From contig SNVD02014070.1 of the NCBI GenBank assembly GCA_013180625.2, forward strand, positions 1 through 64,000: a DNA stretch of 64,000 nt. The letters run 5' to 3'. Below the pieces are notes generated by a model. The model worked only from the letters and a program-made list of their open reading frames with translations. It ran no database searches and was not told the DNA's origin. This document shows, one piece after another, positions 22,216 to 32,481 of this stretch (position 1 is the first letter of the stretch; every line of letters begins with the position of its first letter). The translations under genes and the position numbers were made by a program. Source of the DNA: Boswellia sacra. Lineage: Eukaryota; Streptophyta; Magnoliopsida; Sapindales; Burseraceae.

Positions 22216-24241
22216 TCAGCCCGACGTTGGTTCCATCATGGGAGTTCCAATCTTCGATGTGCTCCACTATTGGGCTTGGTCCTTCTTTTCCACAAGAAAT
22301 GGTGCCACGCATATGGCTGGGCCTTGTATTGAGCAATTGTCCACCCATAGCCGTTTTTGGGGATCTCTAGTACTTGGGGAAAAAAAAAACGGTTTCACAT
22401 TCTTAATATTGGTCAAGGCCCATTTCTTTATATTGCAAAGTACCTTCTCCACTCCAAGAATCCATGATTCCAAATGATCTGAAGTGACTTAAGCTCCACG
22501 GTATTGGCCTTCATCACAGAATGAAGAAGTTTCTCATTAGATAAAGATAATTCAATATACGAAACATCATACCTGCTTATGGTTATGGCTATAGTCTCAT
22601 CTAAGCTTGCCAAAGCTTCCTTCACTTCTTTAGACACTCGTATCAAAATTCTTGATTCCTTAGAATTTTCTGTCCCTATGTGCTCACTAATAGCTACATC
22701 CAATCCAGTCTTGCAAGTTAACTCAAAACATTGTTGTGGCAGAGAATCAGTAACGTCAACTACAAAAATAGAATATAAGTCACTAGGGTACCTCATTGCC
22801 TCAAAAATATTGAAACAGATCACCTTGCCATCAAACACTATGGTGATAGTGCCATCATGAACATCAATCTTAGTTCTAGTAGTTTTTGAGAATGGTCTCC
22901 CTATAAGAATCGGTGTTGGATTAGGAGATGTCTCATCCTCTATTTCAAGAACATAAGAGTCTGCTGGGAAAACCAATTGATTCACCTACACAAGAACATC
23001 TTCCGCAACTCTTTTGGTATATGCATTAAAACGATCAGCAATTTGAATGGTTATACCAATTTCCGCAAAAGGTCCAAGATTTAAAGAAGCATAAATAGAA
23101 TATGGCATGATGTTAATAGATGCTTCTAAATCTAACATAACTCTTTCAAACTCGGTTTTACCAATGGTGCATGGCATGGTGAACGTACCCGGATCTTTGC
23201 ACTTTGGAGGAATTTTCCTTTGCAATACAGCTGAAACATCTTCCCCCACACTTACTTTCTCATTTCTTTTTAACTTTCTTTTGCTGGTGCATAACTCCTT
23301 GAGACATTTTGTATAATGATGTACTTGCTCGATAGCATCCAGAAGTGGTATATTTACCTCGATTTTGTGAGAAGTTTCCAGGATTTTTTGTTCTTGTTTC
23401 TCCTTCGATTGTGCAAATCTACTAGAAAAAAGTGGAGGAGAAACATATGAAGGAATGGGAGTTATAGGATTTACCTGAGAAGTCAGTGTTTTGTTCATGG
23501 TGGAAGTGGTGTCATTCCTTCATCAGTTTGTGATTTCTTTGGCAGGACATCTAATTGCTCACCATTTTGCAAAGTTATCGCACAAGAATTCTCTCTTGGA
23601 TTGATCACCGTTTGACAAGATAATTCTTCTTAGCCTTGGCCCTCGAATTTGCTCATGCTAGTGGCCAATTGTCCCATTTGATTTGCCAGGTTTTGGATAC
23701 TTGCCCCAGTTTCCTGCTGGAATTGCATTGTGTTAGTGGCTAGTGCATTAACAATATCCTGGAGTGACATACCTGAGTTTTCTAAAGCTGGTTGTGGTGC
23801 TGGTTGTGGCATTGGTGGTGGTTGCATTTGAAATGGTTGCTGCACTCTAAGTTGATTAAAACATTGTGGCTGATTTGGTATGGCATTTGGGACGATTGGT
23901 TGACGATTCCAGTAACTGAAATTAGGGTGATCTTCCCATCCGGCATTGTAAGTGTTAGAGAAGGGATCATACCATTGCCTTGTTTGTCCTAGAAATCCAC
24001 CCATGGCATTGGCTTGTTTCATATCTCCTTCTTGTAAAGTTGGATACATGTCGATTGGATGCTCCATGGTAGAATATACCCCACATGCATAAGATTTCTG
24101 CATATGTCTTACAGCCATGTTTTCCACAAGAGAGGTTAGCTCAGAAAGTTGTTGTTCAATGTTCGGAGTGCTTACCTCATTTACTCTCCCATGTAGTTGT
24201 GGCTCAAATCGGCTACTGAATTGTTGGAAGTTTACTGCCAT
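22216..24241 (-). pseudogene. gag C-terminus and protease of element B
   Basis: The coding frame starts at ATG 24241 and begins directly at the Gag C-terminal part (ELTSLVENMA; a Pro/Gln-rich stretch). It leads to an Athila-type protease whose active site reads DLEAS instead of DLGAS (near 23130), then ILIGRPFSKTTRTKIDVHDG. In-frame stops occur at 22983-22985 (CAG in A, TAG here) and near 23632. It ends at TGA 22216-22218 just before the conserved post-pol motif GACGTTAAACCAAGC. RT and integrase are missing between the end of protease and this motif. Confidence 0.85.
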
Positions 24242-24329
24242 GTCGCCTAAACACAAACAATCAGAAAAGAAAAACAAAAAAATACGAATCAACAATGAAA
24301 ACAAAATAACAAATCGATTAGAAAATCAA

Positions 24330-24347
24330 TCCCCGGCAACGGCGCCA
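24330..24347 (-). promoter_or_regulatory. Primer-binding site of element B (tRNA-Asp)
   Basis: The minus strand reads TGGCGCCGTTGCCGGGGA, a full 18-base match to the tRNA-Asp 3' end, six bases from the LTR. Confidence 0.95.
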
Positions 24348-24353
24348 AAAACT

Positions 24354-25764
24354 TGATGCGTTTGAAACTGGCAAGTATACTAGTCGCACAAGTAATAAAG
24401 TGATGAGTAAGATATCGTTCCCATGAGGATTGATTCTAATTGAATTTGTTATTCGAATGCAAAAACAGATTAAACGGGGGAGTTTTTGTTGATTGATTAA
24501 CTAAATGAAATATTAATACAAGTAAAGAATAACACAATGCTAAGTTAATTTGAGTAAAAATCAATGAGAGTAACTTGGTTAAAGGATCATTCTCTACCAC
24601 AAGATATGGATTTATGAATTAATCGTAGAATTATCATCCAGTTACACCATTGAAATTATCAACCGTAGATAACAACAAGCTCTGTTACCCCAATCTTTCC
24701 TTACTTTGTTCTTAAAAAAAACAAGCTCTTTATTTAATCTCTATCCATTAAACAACTCAGAATAAGCTCTCTGAGTTTAATTCAATGGAAGCATTACGAT
24801 AAGAAAGATAGGTTTATCTAAGCAATAACCACACAAGTTCGGATTATTTAACCTAGGTTGTATTCTCCAATTGCAATCTCTGATCACAATTTTGCTACTA
24901 ATGATTAGAAATTCAAGACAATTACGGATCAAGATTTCTAGTCTAGCAATAGATAACAACCAGATTTTACTCATTTGGCCACCCAAATAATATCCAGCAA
25001 GCAATCATAAGCATTAAACATGGGAAAATACAAGCAACTTCAATTAGAGAATTGGATAACAATTCCTTGCACAATCAATTCACAAAAACCATATCAAGGG
25101 CTTTGAAATCACCCTCAACCAATTCAGATTTAGTTACACATATTCAGATAGAATACAAATACAATACAATATGGAGACATTCCAGAAAATGAAAGGGAAA
25201 GGGAAAACTTAGCAAATTTGATGAAATCTCTTAGGATTTGTAGTTCTTCCTCTTTCCAAGCCTTCAATTTCCTTCAAGAACTCTAAGAGATGAGAGAAAT
25301 CCAAAGATGCAACCTCCTCCACGTTCTCCCCTCTTCAAGTTATCAAAATAAAACCCTAAAATGTGTTTAAATACTCTGCTACAGTAACCTGCTATAGTGT
25401 CCCGTATTATACATGCTACAGTGATTTGTGGAATTACATTTCTATACTTCTTACACTGTTTTGATTACAACTTTTGGTACACTGAATGGATTTATAAACC
25501 GTAAATTTCTCCAGAAAATAGACTTCGAGAGCTTTCCAACGGTATATAACATGTCATCGGGTCATTGTATATCAATACAATTAAATCCGAGAAGATCACT
25601 GACTAGCAGAGGTGAAAATGAAGGGTTTTACTCCATTTTTGTGCAAGTTGCTCCAAAACTCCTACAAATATCAAAACCACACAAAAACATAAAAATAGCA
25701 AGGAATATAGCAAAGAAACATGGACGAATTGACATGAAAATGATATATAAATAGACACTTATCA
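24354..25764 (-). repeat. 5' LTR of element B
   Basis: A 1411-bp LTR next to the primer site. On the minus strand it begins TGATAAGTGTCTATTTAT and ends CGCATCA. Its first 35 bases are closer to the 5' LTR of C than to its own 3' LTR (see findings). Confidence 0.93.
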
Positions 25765-25769
25765 GGATC

Positions 25770-28240
25770 CTATCAAATACCTTAGAGAATTTCATGTGGT
25801 ATGCTCAAGTATGAAGCCAACTGGCGCGTCTGAGGAGCAAATAAAATTGAGAGCTTTTCCTTTCTCATTAGTAGATTCGGCGAAAGATTGGCTATACTAT
25901 CTACCACCGGGTACCATCACCACGTGGAATGAGATAAGTAAACTCTTTTTAGAGAAATACTTTCCCATTTTGAAAGCTATAAACATTAGAAAAGACATTT
26001 GTGACATTCGACAACACAATGGAGAATCACTTTATGAATATTGGGAGATATTTAAAAGGTTATGTGTTAGCTGTCCAAATCATCAAATTAGTGATGGACT
26101 CCTAATTCAATATTTTTATGAGGGTCTCCGACCAATGGAAAGGAGTATCATTGATGCTGCTAGTGGTGGAGCACTAGTTAATAAAACACCTGAAGTTGCA
26201 AGGCATTTGATTAGCGACATGGTAGCGAACTCCCAACAATTCAGCAGCCAATTTGAGTCACAACTGCCAAGGAGAGTAAATGAGGTAAGTACTCCGAGCA
26301 TTGAACAACAACTTTCTAAACTTACCTCTCTTGTAAAAAAAATGGCTGTAGGACATATGCAGCAATCTTATGTATGTGGAGTGTGTTCTACCACGGACCA
26401 TCCTAACGACATGTGTCCAACTTTGCAAGAAAGAGATACGAAACAAGCCAATGCCATAGGTGGATTTCCAGGACAACCAAGGCAAATGTATGACCCCTTC
26501 TCTAATACTTACAATGCCAGATGGATAGATCACCCCAATTTTAGTTACGGGAATCATCAACCAATCGTCCCAAATGTCATACCAAATCGACCACAAGGTT
26601 TCAATCAACCTAGAGTGCAGCAACCATTTCAAATGTAACCACCACCAATGCCACATCCAGCACCACAACCAGCTTCACAAAACTCAGGTATGTCTCTCCA
26701 GGATATTGTTAAAGCACTTACCACTGACACAATGCAATTTCAGCAGGAAACTAGGGCAAGTATCCAAAACCTGGAAAATCAGATGGGACAATTGGCTGCT
26801 AACATGAGCAAATTCGAGAGTCAAAGCTTAGAAAAATTACCTTCTCAGACAGTGATCAATGCAAGAGAGAATGCTAGTGCAATAACTTTGAGAAGTGGAA
26901 AGCAATTACAAGTCCCACAAAAAAAGTCACAAACTAATGAAGGGGATGACACCACTTCCACCCTGAACAAAACATCATCTTCTAAGGTAGATCTTAAAAC
27001 TCAAATTCTTTCTTATGTTACTCCTCCACCATTTCCTAGCAGATTTGCAAAATCAAAGAAGGAGGAACAAGAACAGGAAATCTTGGAAACTTTTCGCAAG
27101 ATTGAGGTAAATATACCACTTTTGGATGCTATTAAGCAAGTGCCTCGTTATGCAAAATTTCTCAAGGAGTTATGCACCAACAAGAGAAAGTTGAAGGGAA
27201 ATGAAAAAGTAAGTGTGGGGGAAAATGTTTCAGCTGTATTGCAAAGAAAAATTCCTCCGAAATGCAAAGATCCAGGTACGTTCACCATTCCATGCACCAT
27301 TGGTAATACCAAGTTTGAAAGAGCTATGTTAGATTTAGGAGCATCTATTAATGTCATGCCATATTTTATTTATGCTTCTTTGAATCTTGGACCCCTTGCG
27401 GAAACTGGTATTACCATTCAACTTGCTGATCGTTCTAATGCATATCCCCAGGGAGTTGTGGAAGATGTGCTTGTGCAGGTGAATCAATTGGTTTTTCCAG
27501 CAGACTTCTATGTTCTGGAAATGGAGGATGAGACATCTCCCAATCCAACACCGATTCTTTTGGGGAGGCCATTCTTGAAAACTGCCCGAACGAAGATTGA
27601 TGTTCATGATGGCACTCTCACCATTGAGTTTGATGGCGAGGTGATTCGTTTCAATATTTTTTAGGCAATGAGGTACCCTAGTGACTTGCATTCTGTTTTT
27701 GCAGTTGATGTTATTGATTCTTTGGCACAACAATGTTTTGAGTTAACTAGCAATGATGGATTGGATGTAGCTATTAGTAAGCACATAGGGATAGAAAATT
27801 TCAAAGGACCACGAAGGTTGATACAAATGTCCAAAGAAATGGAGGAAGTTATGATAAGCTTAGATGAGACCATAGCTATAACCACAAACAGGTATGATGT
27901 TTTGTACATTCAATTTCCTTTATCTAATGAGAAACTTCTCTCCTCTGTGATGAAAGCCCATACCTTAAAGCTTAAGCCTCTTCCAGATCATTTGAAACAT
28001 GGATTCTTGGGTGAGAATGATACTTTGCCAATTATAATAGAAATGGGCCTTGCACCAATACAAGAATCGAAACTTGTCTGAGTACTTAGAGATCACAAAA
28101 CAGCTATTAAGTGGACGATTGCTAACATCCAAGGCCTAGCCATATGCATGCACCATTTCTTGTTGGAAGAAGGATCCAAGCCCACTAGAGTAGCACAGCG
28201 GAGATTGGATCCTCCCATGATGGAACCAACGTCGGGCTGA
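25770..28240 (+). pseudogene. gag (second part) and protease of element A
   Basis: This continues the Gag frame of 16177-16501. Blocks are LRAFPFSLVDSAKDWLYYLP, TTWNEISKLFLEKYFP, YEYWEIFKRLC (retrotransposon-gag), then a Pro/Gln-rich linker. The protease follows: LDLGASINVMPY (active site near 27330), ADRSNAYPQGVVEDVLV, and LLGRPFLKTARTKIDV. Three in-frame stops (26636 TAA, 27662 TAG, 28079 TGA) interrupt one otherwise unbroken frame ending at TGA 28238. The last residues (TRVAQRRLDPPMMEP) are the sequence that leads into RT in Athila elements, but RT is absent and the frame ends at once. Only A keeps the full retrotransposon-gag domain. Confidence 0.9.
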
Positions 28241-28687
28241 GGACGTTAAACCAAGCGCTTATTGGGAGGCAACCCAATGTTTTTACAAAATAAATTAAAA
28301 AAAAAGAAAAGGAAAATAAAATAAGGTAATAATGATCGATTTTTGTGTCTCGAGGAGATTCCTTTCGTAGGCCATCAAATTGATCAGGTTTTATCTCTCT
28401 TTGCCATCTGTCTTATTTGTTTTTATATTTCTTTTACTTGTTTTTGACTGTTGTTTGCTATTGTGTTGTTATCTCTTTTATGTGTCTTTAGTTTCGTTTT
28501 TGCTCTTTTCTTTTCCTTACTATTGTTTAATTTGATTACTCTGTGCTTTGAGCTCATTTGTGCAGCAGCTTGTGGAAACATCCAAACGGAAGTTGAAGTC
28601 ATTCGCCAAAGGTTTGAAACGTGCATAGCTGGGAGAAGAACAAACTCAATCGCATTATCGGTAATATCTCTCCTTTTCTTCTCTTCA
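28241..28687 (+). other. Junction and leader before the cysteine-rich ORF in A
   Basis: The sequence starts with GACGTTAAACCAAGCGCTT and GGGAGGCAACCCAATG, a motif found just after pol in Athila elements. So the deletion that removed RT and integrase joined the protease end to the normal post-pol position. A T-rich leader follows, with a possible 3' splice site (TTTGTGCAG near 28565). It is conserved in B and C. Confidence 0.7.
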
Positions 28688-29242
28688 ATGGATTCCGATA
28701 TCTTTCTATCGAACCTTCGTAAATATTTCCCTTCACTTCCTCAAAATGCTGTGTTTAAAATTTATAAAGTATGGATGACTAGACTTTGGGCGTTGATGCT
28801 CCTAAATGTGCCTACGGATATCCGATGGCTTATCGAAGCCAAGGTAAGACTATCCGGTGAGCCTGATATTAATCTAGCAAAATATATGCCTGGTCTAGGA
28901 AAAAGCTACTACGCCAAGAGGCGAAGAGCGAAGAGGTTACAAGTATGTTATAAATGTGCTAGATGGAATTGTAACCAGACTTGTCGTTCATTAGGATTTG
29001 TGTCCAGGAATAGAGAAGATAAACTTTCATTTATTAAGAATGGTTTGAGTAATGAGTCGCTGGATAATGTTTTGTTAACTCTCGAGTCACATTCTTGTGG
29101 ACTTATTCAGCGTGAATTGCTTAATCTATGGACACAATTTCGTGATGAATTGCAGTGTTATAGTCTAGGGAATCTGACTAAAAACGACCCTGTTTGCCAG
29201 TTTATAAGAAAACTAGATGGGAAGCAAATCCCCGACTCATAG
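28688..29242 (+). CDS. Cysteine-rich, basic nucleic-acid-binding-like protein, 184 aa, carried by element A
   Basis: This open frame has no stop in A. The ATG chosen (MDSDIFLSNL) is shared by all three copies, although the frame is open upstream. The N-terminal half looks helical. At residues 72-83 is a basic patch (KSYYAKRRRAKR), followed by cysteines at 87, 90, 95 and 99 (C-x2-C-x4-C-x3-C), then SRNRED and a C-terminal part with three more cysteines. The order Tyr-Ala-basic run, Cys cluster, Arg-Glu and FI-x-x-G resembles the small cysteine-rich nucleic-acid-binding protein of carlaviruses, some of which act as silencing suppressors. The usual viral protein is shorter. This similarity is from memory of the family pattern; a cellular zinc-finger origin is possible. 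Function in the element is unknown. Confidence 0.55.
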   Translation: MDSDIFLSNLRKYFPSLPQNAVFKIYKVWMTRLWALMLLNVPTDIRWLIEAKVRLSGEPDINLAKYMPGLGKSYYAKRRRAKRLQVCYKCARWNCNQTCRSLGFVSRNREDKLSFIKNGLSNESLDNVLLTLESHSCGLIQRELLNLWTQFRDELQCYSLGNLTKNDPVCQFIRKLDGKQIPDS

Positions 29243-29470
29243 AAGGCATTTCAGCTGTTACTGGACGTAAAACTAGAGGAAGATGTAAGCCACAATCACA
29301 ACTATTTGTATATTTGAATGTGTGTAGTTGTTGTCCGATTTTATTTCTTTCTTGTTTCGTTTGATCTGATTATCAATGTTGTTTTTGTGTTGTTGTTGTT
29401 TGTTGATTTTGTTTGTTTAATTTCAAGTTTTCCTTTTGACAAACCATATGACTACCCCATGTCATAAGCA

Positions 29471-29720
29471 CACGTGGAGATGAGTGTGGAGGTTTTGTCA
29501 ACCTCCGCCGAAAGTATATCTCTACTTTTCATGCTTCACGTGGTAGACAAGTGTGGCGGTTTTGTCAACCCCCGCCGAAAGTGTATCTCCATTTTCCATG
29601 CTTCACGTGGGAGACAAGTGTGTAGGTTTTGTCAAACCTCGCCGAAAGCATATCTAATTTTTTCAAATCTTAGGGCGATAAATCTGCATTGAGCAACCCC
29701 CACCGAAATTATGTCCCAAT
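29471..29720 (+). repeat. G-box tandem repeats in element A
   Basis: CACGTG palindromes at 29471, 29537 and 29604 head three units of 66-67 bp; a fourth, degenerate unit without the G-box follows from about 29671. Units share AGTGTGG, GGTTTTGTCAA and CGCCGAAAG. CACGTG is the core site of plant bZIP and bHLH factors. The array lies about 140-390 bp upstream of the LOG ATG, so it could act as its promoter; this is inference. Confidence 0.88.
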
Positions 29721-29861
29721 GTGTCAAATTTGAGATTTTTACGTGTGTATATATCCATTCTCCATATTTTCAAATGTCATTATTATAACCTGTCTTGCAC
29801 TTGAACAGCATATTACCTAACGTGTATCATTGTCTTACACAAGGTTAAAGCACTTGTAGAA

Positions 29862-30512
29862 ATGGAGAAAACACCAATTCGGCGATTCCAAAATATATGC
29901 GTATTTTGTGGATCGCAATTTGGTAAAGATGGAGAGTTTACAACAGCAGCTCTTGATCTTGGTAGGACATTAGCTACGAGGGGTATTCATTTGATTTATG
30001 GAGGGGGTAGTCTTGGGTTAATGGGGTGTGTGTCGACAACTACATCCCTGGGAGGGAGCAAAGTTCTCGGCAGTATCCCTAAACCATTAGCTGTATGAGA
30101 TATCGTAGGCAACATCATGGGGGAAGAGTTACAGGTTTCTAGTATGCATGAGCGTATTGCACATATGGTCATTAAATCTGATGCATTTATAGCTTTGCCC
30201 GGTGGTTATGGTACATTAGAGGAGATAATTCAAATCACCTCTTGGGCATAGCTAAACATCCATCGGAAACCCATTGGTTTGTTAAATGTCAATAATTTTT
30301 TTGATGGTTTGTTGTCCTTTCTTGATCAAGCTGTAGAAAAAAACTTCATCTCACCGTCGACGAGGCAAATCCTGGTTACAGCTTCAACTGCAGGGGAGTT
30401 AATTGATAAACTCCAAGAATTCGTCTATTCGCCTGATCCAACAACGGCTCGGATAGATTGGTTTGGAGAAGGCAATAAAAGGCGTAGACTGGATTTAACG
30501 CTCCATCTGTAA
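29862..30512 (+). pseudogene. LOG-like: Captured LOG (cytokinin-activating) gene in element A, two stops
   Basis: LOG enzymes hydrolyse cytokinin riboside 5'-monophosphate to free, active cytokinin and ribose phosphate in the cytosol. This 217-codon frame has family length and landmarks: ICVFCGS near residue 12, [12 protein letters not shown] at 44-55, IPKPLA at 72-77, MHER at 95-98, PGGYGTLEE at 113-121, and KPIGLLNV at 136-143. Arg98 and Glu121 fall at the positions of the catalytic pair in plant LOGs, but residue 99, normally Lys, is Ile. There are no introns, whereas plant LOG genes have several, so capture from spliced RNA is likely. Stops at codon 79 (TGA) and 130 (TAG) are C-to-T changes relative to C. 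All three copies are defective, but in different places. Confidence 0.92.
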
Positions 30513-32468
30513 TCTCTATCTATTGGTTTGCTTCGTTTTTGTTTACTTTCTTTTTAGTGTGTTTATTTGAGATTTTTCATGTCATTTCTTTTGAGTTTTT
30601 TTTTTCAGGTTATTTCTTTCGCCCCAGGTAATATTTTCTAATCATGGCTTTTAGAATGGTGGCTTAAAAAGTTTAATTCCTCTTGAAACGCATTCTGGAT
30701 CTCTTCAATCCATAATGGCTGAATAAGGAGGCTAACTTCTAAACTTTTTAGACCCATTCTAACTGACTTGTTTTTGTTTGCTGGCTTGTTGGACTTTGTT
30801 ATTTTATGAGTAAGTTTAGTTTTGTGCAATTTAGAGTTGTTGTGTGTTTTTGTCTTTATCAGTTTCGATTCGAAAAATAAACATTGTGGAAAAACCTGAG
30901 AATGGCAGAATATGGGGTTTCCTTAACTCTTGAAATGCATTCTCTCTAAATAAATATGTAGTTTGTTTATTTCATGTTGTTTGAAGTGTCTTGTTTCTTG
31001 TTTTGTTCTTTCATAATAAAGGTATATAGGCTGGAAACCTTAAGTCTGCGGGCTACTGGTCCTAAGGATTGTTGAAATATACAATCTTGACTCAGGTGTA
31101 ACAACGCCATGTACCTCTTTTCTTGCATTTTGTGGGTCAATGATAAGGCAATGATTGAATTAAGAATAACTCTTGGAAAATGATAAATGATGCATGGATC
31201 TGTGTGCTTGAAATGTATATTAGTTTTTTCTTTACCTTTGATTCCTTGCACAACATTGAGCACCGAGCCATTATCACTGAGTTATTTGTTTACTTAGAGA
31301 AGGTTTATGCAATTTAAGTGTTTCTTCAGATTTCAATGAATTCTAGAACTTGTTTGATGGTCACTCGAGGCGAAATCCTAGACTGTGCAATATTGGGGAA
31401 ATGATTTAGGCCATCTTTGGACCGTTTGAGCCTTAATAGCCAACCTTGACAGAAATTGATCCCTAGTTACCCCTTTGAGCCTCTGTAAGCCTTTTTCTTT
31501 GTTAACTCACTAAAAGATTTCCTAGCCTCAAATGAATTTGTTCCAAACAGTTTATCCCTTACCTATGAGCATGTAGATCATTCACAATTAAATTCTGAGC
31601 TATGTTCTAGTTTTGGGAAGTTAGAGGAGGTTGGGATGTGTCATGAGCAATGCAAGTGAGTTCTATTGTGTTTGTAAAAAAAAAAAAAGCCAATCTGTAC
31701 TTATTATCCACGTACTTACACATTGAGGACAATGTGTTGTTTAAGTATGGGGGAGGCGAAGTGTAATAAAAAAAAGAAGAAAAAAAGAAAAAAAAAAGAG
31801 AACAAAAGAAGAATAATAAGAGATCTATACCCTTAAGTGTTCTTAAAATGAATGAAACAATAAAGTGTGGGGGTGTAGTTTTCTTTTGTTTTCTGCAAAA
31901 AAAAAAAAAGATTGAGTGTTCTAAATAAGTTTGGGGGAGTAACCTGGTGAATTGAAATAAAGTTGTGTTATAGGGTTGAGCTCTACATAGTCTTGAATGA
32001 TTTATGTGTTTGTGGGTGATTTGAGCCAAATTATTATCCTTTATCATACCTTCACCCAAGCCAAACGTTACAAGCTTAATAAAGTCCTACTTGATCCTTG
32101 GTGTTGTGCATGTCTACATTAGTGGAGAGTGACTTGAAAAGCAAGCCTATAGAGTTCATTTATACGCACATCTTCACTATTAAATATGATTCATTTTTAT
32201 GCATAAACTCATCCGGATTACAAATTATTAGGTGAGAATGGCTCTACACACACACTAGAGGAATTGAAGTAGAGCGAAACTAATCTTTGTAATGAGATTC
32301 TTGATCAAGTGCATTATTTTGAAGTTTTCCTTGGATTATAATTAAGTACAATCTTTGAGGCATATTTGCAAGTTGAAGCATTTGTAGTGTTTTAATTTTT
32401 CTATGATTCTGTTTCGGTTTAGTTTTGTTTCACATCGTTGTAGTTGCTCGAGGACTAGCAAAGTCTAA
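30513..32468 (+). other. 3' non-coding part of element A
   Basis: About 1.95 kb without coding signal. It contains A-runs near 31675, 31768-31800 and 31897, and repeated guanine tracts of polypurine type: AAGTATGGGGGAGG near 31744, AAGTGTGGGGGTG near 31863, AAGTTTGGGGGAG near 31928, then the true polypurine tract. The minus-strand frames (30967-31263, 31607-32059) recur in C only because the DNA is conserved; no protein family is recognised. Confidence 0.8.
31718..31737 (+). other. Conserved hairpin in the 3' part of element A
   Basis: ACACATTG-AGGA-CAATGTGT is a perfect 8-bp stem with a 4-base loop, directly followed by a G-rich polypurine-like tract. It is identical at 18695-18714 (B, minus) and 48511-48530 (C). 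The short motif is widespread in Athila elements; its role is not known to me. Confidence 0.75.
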
Positions 32469-32481
32469 CTGTGGGGGAATT
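32469..32481 (+). promoter_or_regulatory. Polypurine tract of element A
   Basis: CTGTGGGGGAATT lies immediately before the 3' LTR start TGATAGG. It is the plus-strand primer site. Confidence 0.9.

Larger units (their letters stand above)
16502..25764 (-). mobile_element. Element B: minus-strand sister element nested in the gag of A
   Basis: A complete 9263-bp element flanked by GGATC (16497-16501 and 25765-25769). On the minus strand it has 5' LTR, primer site, shortened gag-protease, cysteine-rich ORF, G-box repeats, LOG, 3' non-coding part, polypurine tract and 3' LTR. Like A and C it lacks RT and integrase. Compared with A, it also lacks the retrotransposon-gag domain; its coding frame begins with MAVNFQQF. 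It is younger than A because it lies within it. Confidence 0.93.

Noticed and set aside
29471..29720. Regular 67-bp repeats considered as a CRISPR-like array
   Set aside because: The units are directly adjacent tandem repeats without unique spacers, in plant retroelement DNA.
31607..32059. 150-codon minus-strand ORF, partly repeated in C
   Set aside because: It spans A-runs and the polypurine-like tracts, and recurs only because the element DNA is conserved. The frame is not kept.
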